Assembly (NCBI RefSeq): GCF_902859875.1
Contig: NZ_CADIKF010000003.1
Span: 62,001-126,000, forward strand
DNA length: 64,000 bases
Source of the DNA: Paraburkholderia solisilvae
Lineage (GTDB): Bacteria > Pseudomonadota > Gammaproteobacteria > Burkholderiales > Burkholderiaceae
Direction: 5' to 3'
In this document: positions 18,847-26,759 of the stretch, piece by piece
Layout: the number at the start of each line of letters is the position of its first letter
How positions within the stretch are numbered: position 1 is the first letter of the stretch
Notes under the pieces: model-generated
What the model saw: only the letters and a program-made list of their open reading frames with translations
Database searches by the model: none
Told to the model about the DNA's origin: nothing
Made by a program: the position numbers and the translations under genes

Positions 18847-19882
18847 AGACAAGCAGCAGAATGACGCGCAACAGCAGGCAGACGCAGCCACGGCGGCTGG
18901 CAATGCCGATCTCGCCGCGCAGTATCAGGCGGTGGCCGATTCGTGGGCTGAAGGCGGGACGAATCGCGTCGGCCTTCACGTCGCGGGCGGCGCGCTCGTC
19001 GCTGGCGTGGGCGGCGGAGGCATTGGGAGCGCCGCTCAGGGCGCGGCTGGCGCGGGCACGGCTGCGATTCTTGCGGGCAAGCTCAACGGCGTTGCTGACT
19101 CGATTGGCGACGCGACCGGCTCGATGACTGCTGAAAATATTGCGTCGAACGTACTGGCGGGCCTCGGCGGCGCGGTTATCGCTGTAGGCACGACTGGCGC
19201 GTTTGCTGCGTCGAATGCCGACCTGTACAACCGGAGTACCGGGAACGAGAAAGGCACTGGAGGAACCGGGAGCCAAGCGCTAGACTGGATTGGCGACCAG
19301 CTCTCGAGCGCCGGACGTGGTGCGCAAAATCTAGCCGACCAGTTCGTCGCGTTGGTGAATGCGAACGGTCCGCAAGGTTCGTACGTGAATCCCGATGATC
19401 TGAACGGACCAGGCGGAAACTCAAAGCCGCCCGCGACAGGTGGATCGGCGGTTCCGGTTGCTGTATGCGCGCCTCCGCTGTGCGCGGTCGTGCCCGCGGT
19501 AACACCTGGAACGCCAGGGTATGTTCCGAGCAACGCAACGCTTAACAGCGGAAGCGATGATGCTAAGGCGTCGACGCGTAACAATTCTGAAGCTTCGCTC
19601 CCTATGGGTAGTAAGGCAAACCAATTTAACCAACCGAAGAATCCGGCATATCAACCTACGCGAAATGCAGCGGCAAACGTTGATGGGACCGATTATGCTG
19701 GTCACGCACTTGATCGTATGCAGGATCGCGGGTTGACGCCATCGGTGATTCAAAATGCAATTGAAACTGGAGTCGCCACCCCGAGCCGTGGCGGAGCAAC
19801 CGTGTTCTACGACTCAACAAACAACGTCTCCGTCGTAACAAATAGTTCAGGCAAGGTTGTGACTGTCAAATATGGGAAATGA
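18569..19882 (+). CDS. Displaced (orphan) BcpA C-terminal module with DUF4258/RelE-like toxin tip
   Basis: This 437-codon frame is a copy of the pretoxin region of BcpA followed by a different toxin. The homology starts upstream, in the frame opened by a TGA at 18515-18517, and has no ATG or ribosome site. Only an internal GTG at 18569 could start it, so it is probably silent. The module carries its own NADLYN boundary (19214-19231), then 216 residues of a new tip. Its last 60 residues (GHALDRMQDRGLT, then GGATVFYD, then VSVVTNSSGKVVTVKYGK) look like DUF4258/BECR-fold RNases, judging by the HxxxRMxxRG helix followed by strands. I infer a reserve tip that replaces the active one by recombination. 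Its stop overlaps the region of the next immunity gene. Confidence 0.75.
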   Translation: MSESGGVTPMISQNESGDSSATTRSAISAGAISITNASNQTQDVTSLSRDTTDTNGKVANTPDVNNVLNQQADTMQAAQAAGQTVAQGIGAYADKQQNDAQQQADAATAAGNADLAAQYQAVADSWAEGGTNRVGLHVAGGALVAGVGGGGIGSAAQGAAGAGTAAILAGKLNGVADSIGDATGSMTAENIASNVLAGLGGAVIAVGTTGAFAASNADLYNRSTGNEKGTGGTGSQALDWIGDQLSSAGRGAQNLADQFVALVNANGPQGSYVNPDDLNGPGGNSKPPATGGSAVPVAVCAPPLCAVVPAVTPGTPGYVPSNATLNSGSDDAKASTRNNSEASLPMGSKANQFNQPKNPAYQPTRNAAANVDGTDYAGHALDRMQDRGLTPSVIQNAIETGVATPSRGGATVFYDSTNNVSVVTNSSGKVVTVKYGK

Positions 19883-19883
19883 T

Positions 19884-20186
19884 ATGAACGTAGTAGAAAT
19901 CCTTGCTCAAGCTGAGTCGGCAGCAGACGATCATTTCAAGTACGCGCGCTTCGTGAGCGGTGCCGAAGCTTTACAGAGCGATGCAAGAAATTTCACTAAC
20001 GAAAGAATGCAATCGGAGTATCAGGCTTGCTGGTTTGAGCTTGAGATTGTGAACGCCCTCGCGCTTGATGAGTGGGAGTCAGACGGGAAACCGGATGTTT
20101 GGCTCGACCCTTGGAATGAGCGATATAAGCAGGACGCGAAGGAGCTAGTTGGAAAACTCTGCTCACTACTTTCGCGATCTGTATAA
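19884..20186 (+). CDS. Putative immunity protein for the displaced toxin tip
   Basis: A 100-residue acidic, Trp- and Glu-rich, soluble helical protein with no recognised family. It lies directly behind the second toxin tip, as a cognate immunity gene should. I prefer the ATG at 19884, because GGGAA sits 6 bp upstream; an in-frame ATG at 19872 overlaps the toxin's last codons and adds four residues. Base composition is visibly lower in GC than the flanks. Keeping this gene expressed would protect the cell from relatives that use the second tip even if the module itself is silent. The function is inferred from context only. Confidence 0.65.
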   Translation: MNVVEILAQAESAADDHFKYARFVSGAEALQSDARNFTNERMQSEYQACWFELEIVNALALDEWESDGKPDVWLDPWNERYKQDAKELVGKLCSLLSRSV

Positions 20187-20251
20187 CAAGACTCCTAGGG
20201 GCGTGGTTCTACGGATCACACCCCACTCATCAACAAGAAAGACTACTTCGC

Positions 20252-21979
20252 ATGAACTTCCGAAAGAGGCTGGCGGCACTGCCGCTCACAGCCCTGGTCA
20301 CTCTCGCGCCCATCGCACAGGCCCAAACCCTGGGCGGCATAGAAACAGAACAAAACCAGCAACAACGTCGCGACGCGCAACAACGCGAAGCAGCAGTATC
20401 GGCGCCCATCGTCCGCTCTGACCTGCCGGAGATCGAAGCATATCCCGCCCTTCCGCACGAGTCGCCCTGCTTCCGCATCGACACGTTCTCCCTCAACGTA
20501 CTTGAGTCGCTACCAGCAGCGACTCAGAAAAAAGGCGCATCGGCTTTGCCGCTCGACCCGTTCGCGTTTGCTCGCGAATGGCTCGACCACTACAAGGGGC
20601 GATGTATCGGCAAGCAAGGCATCGATACGCTCACGAAGGGACTACAGCAGGCCATTCTGAGCCGCGGCTACGTCACCACGCGCGTACTCGTGCAACCGCA
20701 AGACCTGACGGGCGGAACGCTGACACTCACGCTTGTGCCCGGTATTGTGCGCAATATCGCCTTCGCGGACCCGTCGATGTGGGGCACCTGGAAGACCGCC
20801 TATCCGACGCGCGGCGGTGATTCTCTGAACCTGCGCGATCTTGAACAGGGGCTTGAGCAGATGAAGCGCGTCAGCAGCCAGGACGTGAAAATGGAAATCC
20901 GGCCAACCGACGTACCGGGCGAGAGCGACGTTATGCTCACGGTCAAACGTGGGAAGCCCTGGACTTTCGTCGCTTCAGTCGATAACTCGGGCACAAACTC
21001 GACGGGCAAATGGCAAGGCAACGTCAGTCTCGGCATCGACAACCCGCTCGGGCTAAACGACATCTTCACGGTGGGCGCAAACCAGGACTTGTCGTTCGGC
21101 AACAAGTCGCTCGGCTCGCATGGCTTCAACGGCTCGTATTCCATTCCCTGGGGGTACTGGAGCGCGACGCTATCGGGCTACACGAACACGTACTACCAGA
21201 ACATCGCGGGCGTGAACCAGACTTTCGTTGCAAGCGGGAATTCACAAACCGCGGCGCTGCGCATCGCGCGCGTGCTCTCACGCGGCCAGAACGACGTGTT
21301 CAACGGCTACGTTCAGCTATCGAAGCGCTTCGGCGACAGTTTCATCGACGACACCACCCTCCCAACGCAGGCCCGCAACAACACCTTCCTGGAACTCGGC
21401 GCGACAGATCGGCATTACTTCGGCGCGGCGCAGTTCGACGGCACGCTTGCCTACCGTCAGGGCATCGGTGGCTTTGGCGCGACGGCGGACCCGTATCCTG
21501 ACGGCCCGACCTACCGCTTCCACATGGCCGTCCTCGACGCGAACCTCTCGGTTCCATTCGCGATTGGCGGTCAGGGCTTCAGATACGTTGGAACGGTGCA
21601 CGGCCAGTTCACGAAAGACACGCTGTTCTACATCGACGACCTGACCATCGGCAGCCGCTACACCGTGCGCGGCTTCGATGGCGAAACGATGCTCGCGGCC
21701 GAACGCGGCTTCTACTGGCGCAACGAACTGCAATGGCCAGTCTTGCAAACTGGACAAACGCTATATGCGGGGATCGATTACGGGCGCGTGTTCGGTCCGA
21801 ACACGGCGGCACTGGTGGGCACGCAACTGGCGGGCGCGGTATTGGGCATGCGCGGCGGCGTGCCGGCGAAGTATGCCGGCGTCTCCTACGATCTGTTCGC
21901 AGGAGCGCCGATCTACAAACCGTCAGGATTTCCCACCGCGCGTGTGACGGTCGGTGTCGCGTTGACAGCCAGGCTCTGA
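20252..21979 (+). CDS. bcpB: Outer-membrane TpsB transporter of the CDI system (BcpB/CdiB, ShlB/FhaC family)
   Basis: Exports BcpA across the outer membrane. The 575-residue protein has a signal peptide (cleavage after AQA, about residue 24), a Gln/Arg-rich N-terminal helix, two POTRA domains (about 72-150 and 151-230) and a 16-strand barrel ending with aromatic/hydrophobic strands (GVALTARL). The family's loop-L6 motif VRGF is at 472-475 (IGSRYTVRGFDGE). Length is normal. The order exoprotein-immunity-transporter is the Burkholderia arrangement, unlike the E. coli cdiBAI order. No small lipoprotein gene (bcpO) is seen between immunity and transporter; the displaced module occupies that position. 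Confidence 0.92.
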   Translation: MNFRKRLAALPLTALVTLAPIAQAQTLGGIETEQNQQQRRDAQQREAAVSAPIVRSDLPEIEAYPALPHESPCFRIDTFSLNVLESLPAATQKKGASALPLDPFAFAREWLDHYKGRCIGKQGIDTLTKGLQQAILSRGYVTTRVLVQPQDLTGGTLTLTLVPGIVRNIAFADPSMWGTWKTAYPTRGGDSLNLRDLEQGLEQMKRVSSQDVKMEIRPTDVPGESDVMLTVKRGKPWTFVASVDNSGTNSTGKWQGNVSLGIDNPLGLNDIFTVGANQDLSFGNKSLGSHGFNGSYSIPWGYWSATLSGYTNTYYQNIAGVNQTFVASGNSQTAALRIARVLSRGQNDVFNGYVQLSKRFGDSFIDDTTLPTQARNNTFLELGATDRHYFGAAQFDGTLAYRQGIGGFGATADPYPDGPTYRFHMAVLDANLSVPFAIGGQGFRYVGTVHGQFTKDTLFYIDDLTIGSRYTVRGFDGETMLAAERGFYWRNELQWPVLQTGQTLYAGIDYGRVFGPNTAALVGTQLAGAVLGMRGGVPAKYAGVSYDLFAGAPIYKPSGFPTARVTVGVALTARL

Positions 21980-22022
21980 AGGCACGTCTGGCTACCGGGC
22001 AAACTTTCGCGCTGTGCCTTCT

Positions 22023-22256
22023 CTACCGCCGCCTGATCAAAAAGACAAACGTCTTGTCCTGCGTCGAGGTTTCGACGATACCGTTGCCGGTCTGTTTAGC
22101 GAATGCGGCGAAATCGCGTTGCGAACCGGGATCGGTCGCGAGCACCTTCAGGATCTGGCCGCTTTCCATATCGGCCAGTGCTTTTTTCGCGCGCAGAATA
22201 GGCAGCGGACAATTCAGTCCGCGCGCGTCGACTTCCTTGTGAATCTGAATTTCCAT
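22023..22256 (-). CDS. TusA/SirA-family sulfur-carrier protein
   Basis: A 77-residue protein with the family's N-terminal CPxP motif (ARGLNCPLPILRAKKAL), whose Cys carries a persulfide, and the alpha/beta two-layer pattern. Relatives relay sulfur in tRNA thiolation or other sulfur-transfer pathways; the exact role here cannot be told. The ATG before EIQIHKEVDARG is chosen on length and an AAGG element upstream; the longer open frame adds an Arg-rich filler segment. It converges on bcpB with only 43 bp between, and an 8-bp inverted repeat (GAAGGCAC/GTGCCTTC, 21978-22021) spans the junction. Confidence 0.85.
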   Translation of the reverse strand: MEIQIHKEVDARGLNCPLPILRAKKALADMESGQILKVLATDPGSQRDFAAFAKQTGNGIVETSTQDKTFVFLIRRR

Positions 22257-22370
22257 CGGCAAGGGCCTTCGGGGTGAGGCGTCGCGGCGACGCCATGCAG
22301 AAGCGTCAAATTCTACCGCACGCGCCTGTTGCCCGCCGCGCCCCACGCGGTACCTCACCCCGCGCCGCCC

Positions 22371-23423
22371 TTACAACGTGACAGCCTGCCCCGTTTCCAG
22401 CGAACGCCGCAGCGCGCTGCCAATGCGCGTCGCCTCGAGCGCATCGGCAAGCGTCGCGCCGCCCTGCTCGCCGCCCGGCCCCTGCTTCACCGCCGCGACA
22501 AAGGCCTGCGCCTCATGCAGAAACGCGTCTTCAAACCGGTCGAAGAAGGTCGGCGTGCACTCGTTGCGAATGCCGTGCCGATCCGCGATCTCAACGCGAT
22601 TGACGCGCGGATTGCGACCAATCGCCATTGCCCCCGCGGTGCCGATCACTTCGCTGCCGGTGTCGTTGCCATGCGCCATCGTGCGCGACGCATAGAACAT
22701 CGCGAGCCCGCCGTTTTCGAACTCGCAGATCGCCACGCCATTGTCGACGTCGCCGAACTCTCGCAAGCCGTCGTGCAGCGCGACCGTGCCGGCCGCGTAC
22801 ACGCGCTTAGCCTTCGGTTTGCCGAGCAGCCAGCGCGCGACATCGATATCGTGCACCGTGCAATCGAGGAAAATGCCGCCGGAGGACGGCGCAAAGCGCA
22901 CGAAAAAGCCGTCGGGATCGTTCTGGTCGCAGGTCTGCGAGCGCACCATAAACGGCCGGCCGATCAGGCCCGCGTGGATCTTGTCGTACGCATCGCGATA
23001 GCTCGGATCGAAGCGGCGCATAAAGCCGATCGTCGCCTGCAGATGCGGCTGGCGCTGCGCCTCACCGAGCACGCGCTCGCATTCGGCGAGATCGAGCGAC
23101 AGCGGCTTTTCGCAGAACACGTGCTTGCCCGCGCGCAATGCATCGACGATCTGCTGCGCGTGCAGCGCGGACGGCGTGACGAGCCACACCGCGTCGACGT
23201 CGCGATCGTCCAGCAGCGCCGCGTAGTCGCGATACTCGCGCGGCGCCGGCAGCGCACCGCGCGCCCACGCGAGTTCTTCGTCGAGCGGGCTGCACACCGC
23301 GGCAAGCGTAGCGCCGCGCACGCGATACGCGAGATTCTGCGCATGCCGCTTGCCGAGCCGGCCAAGGCCCACGACGCCGATGCGCAGCGGCGCGCCTTGC
23401 AGGGAATCGGGCGCCGCCATCAT
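22371..23423 (-). CDS. Gfo/Idh/MocA-family sugar/inositol dehydrogenase
   Basis: A 350-residue NAD(P)-dependent oxidoreductase. It has a Rossmann GLGRLGKRHA motif near the N-terminus, the family lysine in FCEKPLSLDL, and a C-terminal domain with the catalytic pattern DCTVHDIDVARW. In an inositol cluster it is likely a second inositol dehydrogenase (for example acting on scyllo-inositol or an epimer), but substrate choice cannot be read from sequence. The start ATG overlaps the preceding iolG stop (ATGA at 23423-23420), so it is translationally coupled to iolG and belongs to the rpiR-iolG transcript. Confidence 0.85.
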   Translation of the reverse strand: MMAAPDSLQGAPLRIGVVGLGRLGKRHAQNLAYRVRGATLAAVCSPLDEELAWARGALPAPREYRDYAALLDDRDVDAVWLVTPSALHAQQIVDALRAGKHVFCEKPLSLDLAECERVLGEAQRQPHLQATIGFMRRFDPSYRDAYDKIHAGLIGRPFMVRSQTCDQNDPDGFFVRFAPSSGGIFLDCTVHDIDVARWLLGKPKAKRVYAAGTVALHDGLREFGDVDNGVAICEFENGGLAMFYASRTMAHGNDTGSEVIGTAGAMAIGRNPRVNRVEIADRHGIRNECTPTFFDRFEDAFLHEAQAFVAAVKQGPGGEQGGATLADALEATRIGSALRRSLETGQAVTL

Positions 23424-24442
23424 GCGGCCCCGTCGAGCTTCACCGCACGCCCTTCGCGCCACGAGCGCGTGGCCGCCTCAGCGAGTTCGAGCGCCTTCAG
23501 GCCGTCGGCGACCGTCGTGCGCACCGGCTTGCCTTGCGTGACGGCTTCGAAGAAATGGGCGATTTCGAGCGCATACGCGGCGCGATACCGCTCGAGGAAA
23601 AACGCCTCCGGCACATCGCTCGACACCGCGCGCTTCGAATACGCGACCACTTCAGTCGGCCGCACATTGCCCGCTTGCAGCATGCCGTCGCTGCCGAGCA
23701 CTTCGAAGCGCTGGTCGTAGCCATACGCGGCGCGGCGCGCGGTATTGATCTGGCACAGGCGTCCGCGCTTCGTGCGAATCGTCACCGCGGTCGAATCGAT
23801 ATCGCCGGCATCGGCGATCGCCGGATCCGACAGGCAGCTGCCGGTCGCGTGCAGCGTGTCCGCTTCGTCGTCGAGAATCCAGCGGAAAATATCGAAGTCG
23901 TGAATCAGCATGTCCTTGAAAATACCGCCCGAGTGCTTGATGTACTCGACCGGCGGCGCGCCCGGATCGCGGCTCGTCACGACGAGCATTTCCGGCGTGC
24001 CGATCTCGCCCGCGTCGATACGCGCCTTCACCGCCGCGAAGGTCGGATCGAAGCGGCGCTGAAAGCCGATCATGCAAACCACGCCCGCTTTCGCGACCGC
24101 GTCCGCGCAGGCCCGCGCGCGCTCGAGCGTCAGGTCCACCGGCTTCTCGCAGAACACATGCTTTTTCTGCGCGGCCGATTTCAGAATCAGCTCCGCATGC
24201 GTGTCGGTGCTCGAGCAGATCACGGTCGCGCCGATCGACGCATCGCCGATCGCGCCATCCACGTCCGCGACCTGCGCGCCGTGCTGCGCGGCCAGCGCCG
24301 CAGCCGCATCGCGATTCACATCGACCACGTATTTGAGCCGCACGCCCGGCTGCCGCGCGAGATTCGCCGCATGAATCCGGCCGATGCGGCCCGCGCCGAA
24401 CACCGCCACGTCGATCGCTTTGCCTCCACCCACTTCAGTCAT
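23420..24442 (-). CDS. iolG: Inositol 2-dehydrogenase
   Basis: Oxidises myo-inositol to 2-keto-myo-inositol (inosose) with NAD+, the first step of inositol catabolism. The 340-residue protein has FGAGRIGRIHAANLA at the N-terminus, FCEKPVDLTLE with the catalytic Lys, and MLIHDFDIFRW with the catalytic Asp/His. These match IolG/IdhA closely and come with the rest of the iol genes. The start overlaps the end of the rpiR gene by 8 bp, and the stop overlaps the next dehydrogenase by 4 bp, giving a tight three-gene operon. Confidence 0.88.
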   Translation of the reverse strand: MTEVGGGKAIDVAVFGAGRIGRIHAANLARQPGVRLKYVVDVNRDAAAALAAQHGAQVADVDGAIGDASIGATVICSSTDTHAELILKSAAQKKHVFCEKPVDLTLERARACADAVAKAGVVCMIGFQRRFDPTFAAVKARIDAGEIGTPEMLVVTSRDPGAPPVEYIKHSGGIFKDMLIHDFDIFRWILDDEADTLHATGSCLSDPAIADAGDIDSTAVTIRTKRGRLCQINTARRAAYGYDQRFEVLGSDGMLQAGNVRPTEVVAYSKRAVSSDVPEAFFLERYRAAYALEIAHFFEAVTQGKPVRTTVADGLKALELAEAATRSWREGRAVKLDGAA

Positions 24443-25316
24443 CGTATCCTCCAGTGTCTTTCGATTCTTCGACGTTCAATTCCAGCTTGTACGCAAGCGC
24501 GATAAAGAGCGCCTGGCACAGGCAGATCGTGCTGGTGAGCGAGCGAAACGCGAATGCGCTGCCCTCTTTCACATACAGTTGCGTGGTCGCGTAGCGCGCG
24601 AGCGGCGACAGCTGGCTATCGCTGATCAGGAGCGTCTGCGCCTGATGGTGATGCGCGACGCGCAGACAGTACTGCGTCTCCTTGCCGTACGGCGCGAAGC
24701 TGATCGCGATCACGACATCGCCCTTCTTCACGCTGCGAATCTGTTCGCGATACATACCGCCGAAGCCGGACACCAGATGTACGCGCTTCGGCGTGTGCTG
24801 CAACGCATAGACGATATAGCTCGCCACCGGAAACGAGCGCCGCACCCCGACCACGTAGATGTTGTCCGCCTGCTGCATCATCTTCACCGCGGTATCGAAC
24901 TGCGCGTCGTCGAGCGACGCATCGAGTTCGTCGAGACCGCCGCGGCATGCGGCAATGAATTCGCGCGCGACGGTGCCGCCGGACACGCGCCCCGGCTTTT
25001 CATCGATCAGCTTGCGAATACGTTGCTGATAGCTCGGCGACTGCGCGCCCTGCCCCGTATACGCCTGACGAAACACCGCCTGCAGATCCGAAAACCCGGA
25101 AAAACCAAAACGCTGCGCAAAGCGCACGACCGCGGACGGGTGCACGCCGCAGCTCGTGGCGATATCGCTGGTGCGATCGACCATCACGCTGCCGCGATGC
25201 TGCTCGATATACGTCGCGACGCTTTTCAGCTGACGCGGCAACGATTCGTAGTTCTCCGCGATGCGCTGCATCAATTCATCGACGCTCGGCAGTTCTTCTG
25301 TGCTTTCTTCGGCCAT
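24435..25316 (-). CDS. RpiR-family transcriptional regulator (IolR-like)
   Basis: A 293-residue regulator with an N-terminal RpiR helix-turn-helix (about residues 15-85, including SDIATSCGVHPSAVVRFAQR) and a C-terminal SIS sugar-phosphate-binding domain (about 130-270). Two ATGs are possible (25322 and 25316). GAAGGA abuts the first but sits 6 bp before the second, so 25316 is preferred. It is the first gene of the operon with the two inositol dehydrogenases and diverges from the transporter operon. By analogy with Sinorhizobium IolR it should repress iol genes and respond to a phosphorylated inositol intermediate. A GGAA-N6-TTCC palindrome lies in the divergent region. Confidence 0.88.
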   Translation of the reverse strand: MAEESTEELPSVDELMQRIAENYESLPRQLKSVATYIEQHRGSVMVDRTSDIATSCGVHPSAVVRFAQRFGFSGFSDLQAVFRQAYTGQGAQSPSYQQRIRKLIDEKPGRVSGGTVAREFIAACRGGLDELDASLDDAQFDTAVKMMQQADNIYVVGVRRSFPVASYIVYALQHTPKRVHLVSGFGGMYREQIRSVKKGDVVIAISFAPYGKETQYCLRVAHHHQAQTLLISDSQLSPLARYATTQLYVKEGSAFAFRSLTSTICLCQALFIALAYKLELNVEESKDTGGYDD

Positions 25317-25403
25317 GGCCATTCCTTCAGTGCTCTGTTGCGTCGCAAAAGCCGCGCTGCGCCTGCGTTTGCAAGCCGCGCCGTGAGCGGTCCGACGTTG
25401 CCG

Positions 25404-25432
25404 ATTATAGGCAGCCCACCCACCAAATGGAA
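25404..25432 (-). promoter_or_regulatory. Candidate promoter of rpiR-iolG
   Basis: On the minus strand TTCCAT (25432-25427) and a perfect TATAAT (25409-25404) are separated by 17 bp. The -35 match is weak but the -10 is exact. The putative operator at 25429-25442 overlaps the -35, so the regulator could repress its own gene. Confidence 0.45.
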
Positions 25433-25442
25433 CGTATTTTCC
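25429..25442. promoter_or_regulatory. Putative IolR operator GGAA-N6-TTCC
   Basis: GGAACGTATTTTCC, flanked by T and A to give the palindrome TGGAA-N6-TTCCA (25428-25443). GGAA-N6-TTCC is the motif reported for the RpiR-type IolR of Sinorhizobium meliloti. A second A/T-rich partial palindrome (GAAATTTC, 25458-25465) lies 15 bp further towards the transporter operon. Confidence 0.6.
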
Positions 25443-25467
25443 AATTTTATTTTTCGTGAAATTTCCA

Positions 25468-25496
25468 TTGCATCACTACCGAACTTGACCTAATCT
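25468..25496 (+). promoter_or_regulatory. Candidate promoter of the inositol transporter/iol operon
   Basis: TTGCAT (25468-25473), 17 bp, TAATCT (25491-25496), 87 bp before the binding-protein ATG. Both hexamers are imperfect; position between the operator and the gene is the main support. Confidence 0.3.
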
Positions 25497-25583
25497 TGGT
25501 CGTGAGCGATGGCGTGCCGTCGAAATCAGTTGGTGCGCGATACGCTCCCCTTAAAAACGAACAGACCGAGAAAGGTGGAGACA

Positions 25584-26630
25584 ATGAAACTTTGCAGAGG
25601 CAAGGGTTCACTCACGGCGCTTTTTGCAGCGCTTTCGATATCGTTGGGCTTCGCGGCGTCATCGCCCGCTCAGGCGGCCGACGCGCACTTCGTATTGATC
25701 AGTCACGCGCCCGATTCCGACTCGTGGTGGAACACGATCAAGAACGCGATCAAGCAGGCCGACGAAGATTTCAACGTCGAAACTGACTATCGCAACCCGC
25801 CGAACGGCGACATCGCCGATATGTCGCGGCTGATCGAGCAGGCTGCGGCGCGCAACTACGACGGCGTGATCACCACCATCGCCGACTACGACGTGCTGAA
25901 GAGCTCGATCGGCAAAGTGACCGCGAAGAAGATTCCGCTCGTTACGATCAACTCCGGCACCGAAGAGCAGAGCGAGAAACTCGGCGCGATCATGCACGTC
26001 GGCCAGCCCGAGTATGTCGCGGGCAAGGCGGCCGGCGAAAAGGCGAAGGCTGCCGGCGTGAAATCGTTTCTGTGCGTGAACCACATCGCGACCAACGCGG
26101 TGTCGTTCGACCGCTGCCGCGGCTTTGCCGAAGCAATCGGCGTCGACTACAAGACGTCCACCATCGATTCGGGCCAGGATCCGACTGAAATCCAGTCGAA
26201 GGTCAGCGCCTATCTGCGCAACCATCCGAACACCGGCGCGATCCTGACGCTCGGTCCGGTGCCCGCCGCGGCGACGCTCAAGGCCGTTCAGCAGATGGGC
26301 CTCGCGGGCAAGATCTATTTCTGCACGTTCGATTTCTCGGACGACATCGCGAAGGCGATTCAGGCCGGCACGATCCAGTTCGCGATCGACCAGCAGCCGT
26401 ATCTGCAGGGTTATATCCCGGTCGCGGTGCTCGCGATCGCGAAGAAAGAGCACACCACCGATCCGGCGAAGATCCGCCAGATCCTGCAGGCGAATCCGAA
26501 GTTCAAGGCGCGTCTCGAGACCTATGGCCTCGAACCGTCGTATGGTCCGAAGGACATCCGTTCGGGTCCGGGCTTTATCACGAAGGCGAATCTCGACAAG
26601 GTCGTGAAGTACGCGGGCCAGTACCGCTGA
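25584..26630 (+). CDS. Periplasmic sugar (inositol) ABC transporter binding protein
   Basis: A 348-residue protein of the ribose-binding-like family (peripla_BP_4), with a signal peptide ending AQA|ADAH near residue 31. Mature features include the N-terminal ligand-binding start HFVLISHAPDSDSWWNTI and the repeated alpha/beta lobes (GVITTIADYDVL, TINSGT, GAILTLGPVPAAATL, FDFSDDIAKAI). With the permease, ATPase and iol genes behind it, the substrate is most likely myo-inositol, as for Caulobacter IbpA. GGTGGAG precedes the ATG by 5 bp; the 25 upstream codons are not signal-like. Confidence 0.88.
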   Translation: MKLCRGKGSLTALFAALSISLGFAASSPAQAADAHFVLISHAPDSDSWWNTIKNAIKQADEDFNVETDYRNPPNGDIADMSRLIEQAAARNYDGVITTIADYDVLKSSIGKVTAKKIPLVTINSGTEEQSEKLGAIMHVGQPEYVAGKAAGEKAKAAGVKSFLCVNHIATNAVSFDRCRGFAEAIGVDYKTSTIDSGQDPTEIQSKVSAYLRNHPNTGAILTLGPVPAAATLKAVQQMGLAGKIYFCTFDFSDDIAKAIQAGTIQFAIDQQPYLQGYIPVAVLAIAKKEHTTDPAKIRQILQANPKFKARLETYGLEPSYGPKDIRSGPGFITKANLDKVVKYAGQYR

Positions 26631-26759
26631 TTCAACTCGAGTAGCCAGCAGTACGCGGCACCGGACGCGCAACGCACAGGCGCGGCACCGGCGGACCTCG
26701 CTCCGCCCGTCGCCGCCGCACACACGCCCCGGGCCGCGTCATTCACTGAGGAGACATTC

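Noticed and set aside
18483..20251. A bcpO lipoprotein gene between immunity and transporter
   Set aside because: No frame with a lipobox is present in this interval.
22257..22358. Longer start for the TusA-like protein
   Set aside because: The 34 extra codons are Arg/Ala-rich and absent from TusA/SirA proteins of normal 75-80 residue length.
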